Of a stretch of 64,000 bases of DNA, positions 44,866-55,865 are shown piece after piece. Under the pieces are notes generated by a model that was given only the letters and a program-made list of their open reading frames with translations, was not told where the DNA came from and did not search any database. Positions within the stretch are counted from its first letter, which is position 1. Each line of letters starts with the position of its first letter. Source of the DNA: Epiperipatus broadwayi (lineage: Eukaryota > Onychophora > Udeonychophora > Euonychophora > Peripatidae); assembly GCA_028023455.1 (NCBI GenBank), contig JAQFVV010012495.1, positions 3,960,516-4,024,515 of the forward strand. The letters are read 5' to 3'. The translations under genes and the position numbers were made by a program.

Positions 44866-47800
44866 AGGATGTGATGTGGCTATAATTCTTTATCAAAGTC
44901 AAAAATCTCTCAGCCACTATGCCCAGAAAAACCTGTTAGCCACCTTACTTTCCCTTTCCATTTTTTACTCTAAGTTTTTCCCATATTCTTTTCTATCCTG
45001 CTCTTTCTCATTTTCACAACATTATCTTTGTCTATTCCATGACCTTTATATGTAGGTCCTCATTATCTTTTTCCAAACCTAATACAAATACCAAAAATCC
45101 ACTTTCTGTATAATCATTATGTTTATATTTATTCTCCCACAACTTTATTATTTGTACCATTTTAATTTGTAAACATTTACATTCAATTATCAAATACCTA
45201 ATATTTTCCATGCCTTCTTTACATAACTTGCAGACTAAATCACCCACATTTTTCCATTTGTGTGTCTATTCTCTGGTTGCTAATGATCCTGTTTGAATTT
45301 TAAACAGTAAACTACTTTGCTTGCTACTATCATAAATTAACTCCCCTCCAATGATTGATTTTGTTACTTCCATATATATTTAGACTGTTTTTACTCTCTA
45401 TACTAATTCTCTTTCTCTCCAGCTCCATATTTTTTATTAATGCATAATATTCTGCTATCCTATTTTTTGCCATGATAACATTCAATAATCCCCTTAACAC
45501 AATCACCCCACCTTTTGTACAAGTATACTGCCATAAAATCTTTATCCAAATCTTCTGCATACCATACTAACTTTTTCACCCATCTTGTTACCTGTCCTTT
45601 ACTCGTAACCTAATTAAATACTAGTTTGACTATTCTCTTACTATCCATAAATTTTAATCTAGTGAACATTTTCATTTTGCTTTTTACACTTCTCCTTGAA
45701 TTACTTACTTTGCTGTCCACACAGCTGCATCTAATGCATGTCTTCCTACTTCTCTTTGTACTTTTTCTAAGTAATCTAACACTCCTTTACTAACACATAA
45801 TGCATCATTACCATAATTCTTGCTACATCATATTTATTATATGAAAACACTGTTAATTTGTTTATCAATCTTTTTTTTTTTTGCTTCATTTATTTATTTA
45901 TTTATTTTTCATTTGGCCAGACAATTCCTTTGATTATTTAAGACAATTCCCAAATAGTTATATCTATTCATCACATTTAACCTTATATCCCACAAAAAAT
46001 TTCTTTCTCCTCTCTTTCTCCAGCATTTATCCATCATTACTTTTGATTTTTCATCACTAAATTTGATCCCCATCTCTTTACCCATCTTTGTGCAAATATT
46101 TAGCACAGCATCCACATCTTTTCTACTTTCTGTGCACAAGAAAATATCAACAAATAAAAGACTGAGAACAAAATCTCTACCCTCTCTCTAGTCTTTCTAT
46201 TATCCTCTCCATTTCTTTCAAATATAAAAAACAAAATAAATGACATAGGTCTTGCCTCAGTCCCATCCCATTTTTAACACTGATTTTATATTTTCTAACT
46301 GGTATGTATAGTAATTATTTACGTATTCTTAATAAAATCCTCTAAAGCTCCATTCATTTCCAAATTTACTAAACTTAATCAAAATCTATTTCTATTTACT
46401 CTACTCTATGCCTTCTCTATATCTATAAAGACCATATATAACTACCTACCTGTATTTCTACTCATATCTATAAGTTGTTTGACTGCAAACAAACTATCTC
46501 CTATACATCTATCCATTCTAAACCTCTTTGCATTTTTACCACTATATTATTTTTTTCAATCCATTTTCCACCCTTCCTGCCACCATATATGCAAAAACTT
46601 TATAAAACACTGGTGTTACAACTACCAGTATATAATTGTTTATTTTTCTAGGGTCCTTATTCTTTTCTTTAATTTATAGCCTCACTCTTATAATATTTCA
46701 TCTATGTGAAAATTCTGTCTTCTATGCAATGTTATTAAAACATGATAATAAATTTAATTTCACCCTATTTTCTAAATTCATCACTATCTCTGCTGCCCAT
46801 TCATCTAAACCTCTTGCCTTTTCACTTTTCAACTTTTTCCCTGCCTCATTCAATTCATTTTCTGTAAAGTTTAATATTTTCATTACAATATTTTTTATAT
46901 TTGTTATCACTCTGTCCACATATAATATGTTTTCTATATCCATTACATACTTATTTAAGATTGTCTCTAATTCTTGTCTAGAGCTACATTCTTTCTCTTC
47001 ACCATTTAGTAATACTTTTTTTCTCTCCCCTACATTTTTTCTTTTAATATATTTCCAAAAATTTTTACTTCCATTTCTTCCACTTTAATTAATATTCTCC
47101 AATAATTTACTATTTAATTTCATTCTCTCTATATAATTATTTATTTTAACCAACTTCTTTTTATTTAAATAGTTGTTCCATTTAATATTAACATCTTTTT
47201 CACTTTCTTTGTTTTTAATAGAACATTTATAGTCTTTGCATGCTTTCTTGGTCTCGTTTACACTTTTACTACTTCTCACTTTTCTATTACTTTTACTGTT
47301 CTGAATATTCTCACCTAAAACCTTATTTGCCATTTTTTCTATTTTACCACACCAGTCCTTATACTCATTCCCAACAAACTCTTCCCATAATTTCTTTTTA
47401 TTTTATTTTATATTCTTCTAACTTATTTTTATCATTCACTTTCCATCCACATCTTTCACTATCCTTTCTACATTTATTATTATTTTCCATAACATTGCTA
47501 AACATTTCTATTATAAAAAAATTATAATCACTATTACATACTCTCTTCATTATCAAACACTTTAATTTTCTGTACTTTATTCATTCCCTCCTTATCTACT
47601 AAACATAAACTATTGTGTTAAATATATTATTTCTAGACCATATATATTGCCCCTCATAAATATTTGATACATTTCCAATGTTAAAATTCCACTCTCTGAC
47701 AAAAAATTTCAAAAGCTGTCCATTCTTGTTATCCAAATCATCAATTTCTTTAATATGCCCATTCTTACTTCCCATAATCATTACTTTCATTTCCTTTTGT

Positions 47801-48420
47801 CGAAACTCTGTGTATTCTTAAATAGGCATTCATATATCCTACTGTTGAACTCCATTGTAGTTTGATTATCTCCAGTAGCTTTATACGCTATAGTCACCAT
47901 CCACTCTTTTCTTCCTAACCTCATCTCAAACCACAAATGTTCTTGACACTTACAGTATTTAAATATTTTTTTGACATAACTCCTATATTATCATCCCATG
48001 TTTCTTTTTCTTTTCTATTTATACCCTGTCATACCAAATTTTCCAGTGTTGTTTTTAATTGCTTTATTTAATTCCAACCACTTTTCTGGTCTCCTACTAC
48101 CTTGCATACTCACAATCCAATTGTAACAATTTCTTACTTTTTTACTACCCTTTTATATTTTTTTTACTCTTTCTTCTCTATTATATGTTTTATGGATACA
48201 TTTCTGCTCCACATCTACATTTATATCTGGATTGGCTACCCTTTGTTTACTTCTTACATCCCATTCATTCTTAACCTTCTTTTTAATAATATTGTAATTT
48301 AAAACCCTATCCCCCTTTATAAGTTTCCCAAACTATAATATTTTTTTATAAATCAAATCCTCTAATGCTTCACTTTTTTTTTTTGCTAAATGCAAACCAT
48401 CTTTCCTGTATAACTCTCTT
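44866..48420 (-). pseudogene. LINE-A non-LTR retrotransposon, longest copy (about 3.5 kb), copy 5
   Basis: On the minus strand this copy covers most of the element. The endonuclease (about 48160-47600) has RRPEKWLELNKAIKNNTGKF, CQEHLWFEMRLGRKEWMVTI, KVMIMGSKNGHI where GDFNGHI is expected, and EGQYIWSR. A linker with QNSKSNRKVRSSKSVNETKK follows, then RT (about 47000-46100) with LKSEKARGLDEWAAEIV (normally K..GPDG). At the catalytic site, LLFVDIFLCTES stands where the family has FADD. Then come MGIKFSDEKSKVM and NYLGIVL. The post-RT region with the knuckle LVCKLCKEGMENIRYLIIEC (45247 onward) and the 3' tail (CATCACATC) complete it. Loss of the second RT aspartate, the changed endonuclease aspartate and many frameshifts make it inactive. 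The large plus-strand frames (up to 150 codons) are its shadows. Confidence 0.85.
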
Positions 48421-48754
48421 TTACTAATACTTTAATCTTGCTACCTATTTGATTATACTGACTTCTTTAGACTTTTTTTCTTTTAAAAAATAATGAAATA
48501 TCTCATTATTATACAAGTATGATTTAAAGAAACACAATAATAATGGTTTCTGTCCAAAGACTTTCATGCAAATTTAAAGAAGAGTTATTAAGATCGAATA
48601 TCAAGCGGACTCAGATATAAACATAACCTATTTAATACAGCTAATAATTTACTTATTCTGTTTGGTCATTTACTTTTATTAGTAACAGTTGTCAGATTTG
48701 CTACATTTGTATGGCTTAATCATAAATGGAAATGTTTTTTTTTACTTGTGCAAT
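48421..48754. other. No gene recognised
   Basis: A+T-rich spacer between LINE-A and the family 1 tandem; may include the LINE 5' end. Confidence 0.45.
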
Positions 48755-49020
48755 AATTCTGACACTAGATAGCAGTGCATTAGCTTATATAGTCATATAG
48801 GTCTGAACTCAGTTCATTACCTATACATTTTGGTGACTTTGGTTCTTTAATAGCTAAAGCCACCACCATCCTATTAGGCTGACCTATATAAGCTAATGGG
48901 CTTGTATTGAAAATATTATGGTGTTTTCAATTTAAGACTCATAGTTTTGTAGTTAAGTAGAGATAAAAGGTGAATGCTGGAGGTTTGCATTAGAACCTAA
49001 GATTTAGGTGCAGTGCTTTC

Positions 49021-49071
49021 AGATCCAACTGACAAATGCCACAAGCCCGAAACTAGTCTGGGGATATTGGA
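49021..49071 (+). ncRNA. Hammerhead ribozyme family 1, copy F (stem I deleted)
   Basis: CTGACAA (G8 to A), stem II GC-CACAA-GC, CGAAAC with the canonical C before GAAA, and ACTAGTC with cleavage after 49058. The proximal 5' strand of stem I (CTCCTCA) is deleted. Not functional as it stands. Confidence 0.6.
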
Positions 49072-49460
49072 TGAGTAGGCACCAGATGGGATTTTATGCA
49101 CAAGCCTTCTAGCATCCATTGATTACTCTGACTTGCATGACGTAGCAAAACATATAGAGTTTTGTCTGTTTTAATAACAGTTATAAGCAAGCATAAGAAA
49201 TGGTGATCATGTGATGTTCATTGGATTAAAAACAATCCTGCCTAATAAAATAGTGGTGGCTATGGTTATTAAAGAACCAAAGTCACCAAAATGTATAGGT
49301 ACTAAACTGAGTTCAGAACTATATGATTATATAAACTAATGGGTTTGGATTGAAAATATTATGGTGTCTTCAATTTAAGATTCATAGTTTTGTAGTTAAG
49401 TAGAGATAAAAGGTGGCTGCAGGACATTAGATCCTAAGATCTAGGTGCAGTGCCATCAGA

Positions 49461-49516
49461 TCCAAGGCTCCTCACTAATGAAGACCACAAGCCAGAAACT
49501 AGTATGGGAATATTGG
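49461..49516 (+). ncRNA. Hammerhead ribozyme family 1, copy G (one core change)
   Basis: CTAATGA (G5 to A), a stem II of GAC/GCC with one mismatch, GAAAC, and an ACTAGT stem III ending in GTA. Proximal stem I is TCCTCA with TGGGAA, mostly paired; distal stem I is TCCAA/TTGGA. The G5 change predicts inactivity. Confidence 0.65.
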
Positions 49517-49640
49517 ATGAGTAGGCACTAGATGGGAATTTTATGTACAAGCTTTCTGGCATCCAATGATTACTCTGGCTTGCATGGAGTGCAATATGTA
49601 TAGAGAGTTTTGCCTGTTTTATTGTATTAAAATGTTTGTA

Positions 49641-50485
49641 TAAAAAATTAAAAAAGTATAGACATAAAATTGCAACAAATAAAGAAATAAGAATACTTTT
49701 TGTTTAACTGGATTCAATTGAACTGTTTTCTTGTAATTAGTTATTATAATGAAATAAATTTGCTTTTTATTCTTGTTGCCATTAGTTTCAATAAGTTTTA
49801 TAAAATTTAATTTTCAAAGTAGCAAAAAAATGACTATTTGAAAAACATGAAAAAATTTAGTCATTTAAATTACATATGATAATAGATATCACTTTAACTG
49901 AAAAGAAGGGCATATATTTCAACCATTTGAATTAAATTCAAACATTTGATTTTTGCAAAATAGATACATATTTAGGAAGCTGAGAGGAACAACCCTGTTC
50001 AATTTTAAAAATAATATGAAATTAGAACATTGGAAAATTGATAGGGGTATCACATACTTCTTATAGTTGGTGCAGGTTAAATTATTTTTATGCTCTAAAT
50101 GGTTTAATCCAGTTGTGACTCTGAAATTCAAAGTCATTGGATTATAGATACAACTCTATCACTTCTGTAGCTCAAATTTCTTATAAACTTCTGACCAATA
50201 AACCTTTCATTTTTTTACCATTGATTTATATTAAAGTTGAAAAAAAAAGAAGAAATATGAAGAAGAGAATTTTTATTTACTGGAATCAAAGAAAAATAAA
50301 GTGAAAATTTGACAATGCCCTATTGTGATTAATTGCATTAAATAAATTTAAATAAATTTTCCATATATTAATAGCCCCAGAATCACCAAAGCCTTAAAGG
50401 TAAAATTATAATAATCAATAAAGCAAGTCATATATAATGTGGCATTGCTTTTAAAAGCTTGTATTTACAAATATGTAATATAGGG
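49641..50485. other. No gene recognised; one end of a direct repeat
   Basis: A+T-rich DNA. The words CCATATATTAATAGCC, CACCAAAGCCTTAAA and TTATAATAATCAATAAAG at 50361-50422 recur at 50762-50822, a 60-bp direct repeat around part of the next element. Confidence 0.55.
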
Positions 50486-50883
50486 ATTGTACCAATATCT
50501 CAAGCAAGCTCTTATTTAATAAGTGTGGTAAAAGAAAATATTTAAAATCTCTATCTAGAATATTATTATCCCAAGATCAATTGGTTTCAAGCTTATGGCC
50601 ACCTCAGTGAGAGGCTAGAGCATTCAGACACTAGATGCAAAATATCCTCTTCAAACTCCAGCACTTATTTAATATGTAACTATTCAGAAAAAAATATGAA
50701 AATTTCAGATACAAAACTATCTTTAAATCCAGCTATATGGAACTGAATCAAATTCAGATTTACCATATATTAATAGCCTCAGCATCGCCAAAGCCTTAAA
50801 AGTAAAATTATAATAATCAATAAAGAAATATTTTTTCTTACCACACTTATTAAATAAGAGCTTGTTTGAGCTATTGGTATGCT

Positions 50884-50886
<3 letters not shown>
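50486..50886. mobile_element. Terminal-inverted-repeat element containing a diverged family 1 ribozyme
   Basis: Ends of about 55 bp are inverted copies: GTACCAATATCTCAAGCAAG then CTCTTATTTAATAAGTGTGG on the left, and the complement of CATACCAATAGCTCAAACAA on the right. The middle has a minus-strand hammerhead-like region related to family 1. A (TA)n tract directly follows the right end. No coding capacity. It is probably another inverted-dimer product of the hammerhead repeat lineage. Confidence 0.65.
50565..50618 (-). ncRNA. Diverged hammerhead-like motif (family 1 relative)
   Basis: Minus strand: CCTCTCACTGAGGTGGCC, ATAAGCT, TGAAACCAATTGATC, TTGGGATAA. It aligns base for base with family 1 around the two boxes, but CUGANGA reads CTGAGGT. 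A GGCC/AGCT-like stem II and GAAAC are kept, and a partly palindromic CAATTG replaces ACTAGT. Ancestry is clear enough; activity is unlikely. Confidence 0.5.
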
Positions 50887-50934
<48 letters not shown>

Positions 50935-50960
50935 TATATATATATATATATAATTAAAAT
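50887..50960. repeat. (TA)n microsatellite
   Basis: Two long TA tracts separated by a single AAT-type interruption. Confidence 0.95.
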
Positions 50961-51212
50961 TACCCCAAATCCAAAATTCAACCAGACCAGCATAAAAATG
51001 ATATTAAAACACTACCAAAGGTTTCACTGCTACAATCAGACTTCTCAAGTGTAAAGAACTACTAAAACTACACAATACGTATTACTACTTAAGATAGCGG
51101 AATACGCCGAAGCTGGCTATAGCAAAGAATTTTAATCTTTAATTTTATATAGGCATTTTGTAAAATTTTGTAGTTTTTATTCTAGTGAATATTTTTATTA
51201 TACTTATATTAT

Positions 51213-51650
51213 TTGATATTATATATATATGGAGTAAGTAATATAGTTTATCAAATTTTTTATGAATATAATACTTCATATATTGGAAAGTCAAGGTGTA
51301 GTATTGAAAAAAGAGTTAAAGAGCATAAGTTGTTACATAAAAGAGCATCAAAGATAATTCAAAGAGATAAAAAGAATAAAGGTGATCATTTACAGAATCA
51401 GTGTTTTATGATCATGATAGAAATTGTAAATGGAAATTTGATTTTGATATGAAAAGAATTAAGATTTTAAATTAAAAAAGAAATAATGAAAAAAGAAAAA
51501 TTAAAGAGGCAATTTTTATTAAATGTTATAAAAATATGATAATAAACAGACAATCAGATTGATGAATTATGGGATATGCAAATTGCTATATGGTTTCCAG
51601 TTGATGCTGTTTTACTCCATTTTAAAATTAATTCAGTTTAGTTGAAAATG
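51213..51650 (+). pseudogene. Penelope-like element GIY-YIG endonuclease relic
   Basis: The C-terminal endonuclease of a Penelope-like retroelement. The first frame (51213-51452) has NIVYQIFYEYNTSYIGKSRC, where 'VVYQI...SYIGKS' is the GIY..YIG pair. EKRVKEHK follows, with the conserved catalytic arginine and the EH. A frameshift near 51390 continues as YDHDRNCKWKFDFDMKRIKI, matching the usual 'H..DFDNVKIL', then KRKIKEAIFIKCYKNM with the conserved glutamate, and INRQSD. After a further shift comes IDELWDMQIAIWF. Motif order and spacing match the EN domain of GIY-YIG-bearing PLEs. The cysteine pair that usually precedes YIG is missing. The upstream RT domain is absent (5' truncation); the 250 bp before it look non-coding. 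Broken by two frameshifts, so inactive. Confidence 0.8.
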
Positions 51651-52412
51651 ATTGTGAATATAATTGAAAATACTACTATTGATTAAAGTTTATGTTGGAA
51701 TTTATTTTGTTATTTACCATTATTTGGAATATAATTATGCTTTATATATAATTATATTATATATGTGTGTGTGTGTGGTGGGGGGCAGTGCACTGTGGGG
51801 AAAAAATAATTGAAAGATATAAAGAAGTAAAATATAAAATGATTATATAATATGCCCTTTTTCCCTTATATTTTATCTATAATCTCAATAATTATTTTTT
51901 TTAATTATTTTTTGAGACTGAAAGGTAATCTTGATTTTGAAAATATGAAAAAAAAAATTAGTTGAAAGTTAATTAATAATGAAATGGAAAGCAAGAGTTA
52001 ATTAAAAATATTTTTTTTACTTTTGCTTTGCTTTTTGATAAACAATATCAAGAAGATAATAAGAAGCCTATATAAAAGGATATATTTTTGTTATATTATT
52101 CAGAAAAGGAATAAAAAAGGATGCTGTTTAGTCATTCAACATAAATAGACCCACCATCTGAACTTCTTAATAGGAAAAAGTCTGAATTTAAAGAAATTGC
52201 TGATCCATTATCATAATATGATTGAGTAAGAAGGTGAAGAAGCAGCCTTTTATCAAAGACCCTGTTATTGATATCTGTAGCCTTTATTAAAAGACAACTT
52301 GAAACTTGCCTGAAGGTTTGTGATGATGGTATATTAGATGTGATAGTATGTTGGACTATTACCACCATCTAGCAATAAATGTTGCATGTATAAAAAATTT
52401 TAAGTTTTATTT
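51651..52412. other. No gene recognised; GT microsatellite
   Basis: A+T-rich DNA with a (GT)n/G-rich run at about 51762-51788. Confidence 0.5.
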
Positions 52413-52618
52413 AAACTTCTCAAGTACAAACAATTTGTTTGTAATAATATACAAATAGACACCATAAATTAGTAATTACATAATATTTCAAGTAGTATTA
52501 TTCTCCATTCAACACCTGAAGAAGAGTGGAGAATAATACTCAAAACATTGTGTGATTCAGTACTGATCTCTGTTGTCTATTAGTGTGTTACTAGTAACAA
52601 GTTGTTTATACTTGAAAA
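52413..52618. repeat. Fold-back repeat with GAAGAAG tip motif (52.5 kb)
   Basis: Imperfect arms of about 90-105 bp: TTCTCAAGTACAAACAATTT, AATAGACACC and GTATTATTCTCCATT on the left, and GGAGAATAATACTC, ATTAGTGTGTTACTAG and TTGTTTATACTTGAA on the right. The tip reads CACCTGAAGAAGAGTGGAG then ATAATACTCAAAACATT: a CTGAAGA box, a GAGT/ACTC helix and an AAAAC box. It has the same grammar as the 24 and 43.7 kb fold-backs. Confidence 0.7.
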
Positions 52619-54982
52619 AATTAAATAAAGTTTAAACTGTTCTATGCAATCTACATTTACTGACAAATGATGAAAATAGTCCAACATATTATCACATCAA
52701 TCTTAAACTCTTTCATCCAACTAAATTCTTCACAGCAAGAAATAAATTATTGACACATACACAAAGCAAAGTCTTCTTCGTTACCAAATACAACTCAAAT
52801 ATTGACAATGTAAAATTTATTGTTGGTTAACATGAAATCAGAGATGAAAGTTGTTGCATAAAATGCTAACATAAATTGTCCAAAATTGTTAAAACTCTTT
52901 CTAAATGATAAGTATTCCAGAAATAAAATTAAACTTTTATTGATTTATTTCTTTCAAAACTTTTATTATTTGAGTAATTGTAATTCATGACAAAAAATAA
53001 TTAATGCTACAAAATAAGATTAGGTGTTATAATCAGATTATTTATTAATCATTATATATCTATTGTTTTCTTTATTTAAGTTGTATCAAAATCTATTTTA
53101 TTAACATATTAGAAATATGGATTATAACTATTAATCATTTGTCAAAGGGAGAGGTAATTTTTAATAAAAGGGCTATACTATTTAAAATTAAATATTTATT
53201 TTTTGTCTGCATTCACATTAATTTGATGTGAGTGTGCGTGTTATAAAATCCAACTTTCTTATGCTCAGATTGAGTTAGATCATTTGTGTGAATAACAACG
53301 AAGATGTAAAGAAAGTGAAACTTGACATAAAAAATAAATTATTCCTTCTTTTGTCAGAGGAGTTGAGTTTTAATCATCATCATCAGATATCAAAGCTTTC
53401 TCGCCCATTTGTTGCGGTAGTGATTCATGTAACAAGTTCAGTTTTATAAGACATAGTTGAAAGAAGTGATAAACTACCAATTTTTATATATATCAGATGA
53501 TTTTTCTCATAACAGGTTTACGTTTTCAAAAAAAAAAAAAAGTTTGGCAACAGATTCCAAATAGAACACTTGACTATAAATTATCAGTGATATTTATATA
53601 AAAAAAATAATTAGTGTTTAAATACACCTCATGTTCCGGGATATACAGTTTATACTATCTCCTATAATATAACCAATGTGTAATTAATTAATTGCATTTA
53701 TTCATAGCTGCAACAACAACAAAAAAAGTAAATAAAATTGTTATCTCTGATGAATACATATGCACATACATAATTAATTGCTTTTATTAACTATAATGTT
53801 TAAATTTTGTAATATATAAAAGTATTAAACAGATGGTAATTTCATTTCGCTTTTCTGCTTAGCAGATCGCACTTTCTTTTTAACTCCGGAAAAAGAGTTA
53901 CAGTAAAGTGTAATGAAAATAATTAATCAGCAAAGCAGAAACCGGGAACTAAATTTAATTTTTTAATCGTAACCACGTTTTTCATGAATTTTTTTTAAAA
54001 AAAATGTAAAGAAAACGTGGGTTAAAGGAAATGACATTCCCACTTTTATAAAACTGTAAGTGACAATGCACGCGTGTGTGTAGGACTAATCGCAACGCCC
54101 ACATTCTTTAAAAAAAAATTATGAAATTGGTATTAAAATTATAATATGGGGTCAATAACATTTTTTTGCTATTGTTAATGGAATTATTACCCAATAATCG
54201 AATAATGATAATGTTATTGTAGTTATTTCTATTTTTTATTCTATTAGTCTTTTTTTTGTTTGTTTGTTTGTTTTATAGTTATATATAAAAAAGAAATTAA
54301 CTAACCAAAAATTAAATGATAAAAAGTTATATCTATAACTTTATTAAAAAAATTATACATATACAAATTTCAAACTTTGAAACTTACGATATACTACAGA
54401 TATTTGAGAGCACAAACATCCGACAAATATTATATTCACATTTTATTACAAATTTTTTCTATAATTACGTTTAAGAAATATAGTAGTAATAGTATTTATT
54501 CACGAAAGTAATTTTTAAACTATTCTCATATAATTATAAAGCTTATTATTTTTTTGTTTATCTTTTATATTGATATGTAAAAAGAAATTTAATCAAACCC
54601 ATTAAGCCACACATATTAAGAAAAGGATTATATCACCCTTTCTAGAACATCAAACTTTAAGAAATTTTGCAGAAATAATATTAGCCATAAATAATTTTTT
54701 CCTCTCTTACTATATGCATGACCATAAAAACAGGTTGCTTTTACTTGTAATTATGTGGTGAAGTATTATCATACTCTAAATTTAAATGTTCTTTTTTTTT
54801 TTTTAAATTCAAACTGTATTCCTTCCATATATATTCAATTGCTATTAGTAACATAGGTTAAAGTATAATTCCTTTTGAATTCAAGTTTATTGGCCTAACT
54901 AATGACCGTATTACCATGGGAATCGAACCGGTGATCTTTAGTCAACATTTCGTGAATACTGAATTTAAAGCGATGTTCTAAT
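52619..54982. other. No gene recognised
   Basis: A+T-rich DNA. Short imperfect inverted pieces near 53870-54015 (CACGTTTTTC / GAAAACGTGG) are too weak to define an element. Confidence 0.5.
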
Positions 54983-54988
54983 AATTAG

Positions 54989-55264
54989 GGGTACTTACAT
55001 ATTAGACCTGCTTCCCGTATTTGTAAACGGCAAAATTCGTACCTTTCTTTTAGTGGGAGGAGGGGAGAGTGTTTGTACAGCAGAATGCCATATTAAAAAG
55101 TCATAGCTGTCTGTTTATTATTTTTGTGTACAAATTTATAGTATTGTATTTCTTAAATACGATATTCTGCTTTCGCAAATCCCCACTGGAGAAAGGTACG
55201 GCATTTTACCATCGCAAGAATGCCGTCACAAACACGGTCAAACAGGTCTAATACATAAGTACCC
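54989..55264. mobile_element. 276-bp MITE with 6-bp target-site duplication
   Basis: Both ends read GGGTACTTAYRTATTAGACC inward (22 bp including TG), and AATTAG lies directly outside on both sides (54983-54988 and 55265-55270). Subterminal CGGCAAAATTCGTACC / GGTACGGCATTTTACC are also inverted. There is no useful coding frame. The superfamily is undetermined; the 6-bp duplication is not the TA of Tc1/mariner. Confidence 0.82.
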
Positions 55265-55270
55265 AATTAG

Positions 55271-55650
55271 GCTATTTTGTCAAAGGCAAAAATTAGTATA
55301 AATATATAATTATTTATGGGAGACCTGATTTTTTTCATTTTTTCTTTTTAAGAATAAGATTAATGAGTTTTCCAAACATTACCGTCATAGAAATTGATTT
55401 TACTAGATTTTAGAAAGTTTAAAAATCTTTTTAGTTGTATGTTTTAAATATATCCAATAATTTTTTAATAACTGAATACTGAATTAAGACATTATCCAGG
55501 TCATTATACAAAGTGATTTGTGTGAGTTAAATTGTTTACTTATTTTATATTGAAAAATAATAACACAAAAAATGCGTTTAATGATATTAATGCATAATAA
55601 CACTAATAAAAAGTCATTGATAAAAATATATGAAGAATAATGATGACAAT
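55271..55650. other. No gene recognised
   Basis: A+T-rich spacer. Confidence 0.5.
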
Positions 55651-55735
55651 TTTTTTTTTTTTTATGTGTGAAAGCGTCGGCCGGGAAGCGAACCCCGGGA
55701 TAACTGTGCTAACCACTCGGCCACCAACGCTTGAC
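55651..55735 (-). mobile_element. tRNA-derived SINE, copy 3
   Basis: Minus strand: A box TGGCCGAGTGGTTAGC, B box GGGTTCGCTTCCC, and a body ending GACGCTTTCACACATA before an A tail (poly-T at 55651-55663). It lacks the middle 25 bp found in copies 1, 2 and 4, so it represents a short subfamily and looks closer to the parent tRNA. Confidence 0.82.
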
Positions 55736-55741
55736 TAAAAA

Positions 55742-55862
55742 TTTTTTTTTTTGCTTCTCATATGTCATAGCATCGGCCGGGAGGCGAACCCACAACCGTC
55801 TGCAACCAACTACTTGCTTGCAAGGCGGCTGCGATGACCTCTCGGCTAACAACGCAAGACTA
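55742..55862 (-). mobile_element. tRNA-derived SINE, copy 4
   Basis: Minus strand: TTAGCCGAGAGGTCATCGC, a middle with CTTGCAAGCAAGTAGTTGG, B box GGGTTCGCCTCCC, GATGCTATGACATATGAG and an A tail. It abuts copy 3 in the same orientation; the pair may be a dimer or an insertion into a tail. Confidence 0.85.
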
Positions 55863-55865
55863 AAA

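Larger units (their letters stand above)
48755..49640 (+). mobile_element. Hammerhead-repeat family 1, copies F and G: direct tandem pair with an inverted partial unit
   Basis: An inverted piece of the upstream part (about 48755-48884, complement of CCTAATAGGATGGTGGTGG) joins a plus-strand unit F (48885-49215). Unit G follows in direct orientation (49236-49640) with the order upstream part, CATAGTTTTGTAGTTAAGTA, leader CCTAAGATCTAGGTGCAGTG, ribozyme and tail. The two predicted cleavage sites are 446 bp apart, so cleavage at both would release one monomer. This is the clearest head-to-tail dimer in the window. Confidence 0.8.

Noticed and set aside
46636-47088. 150-codon hydrophobic plus-strand frame
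   Set aside because: It lies antisense to the reverse transcriptase relic of LINE-A copy 5, whose minus-strand motifs are recognisable. It is a shadow of that relic.
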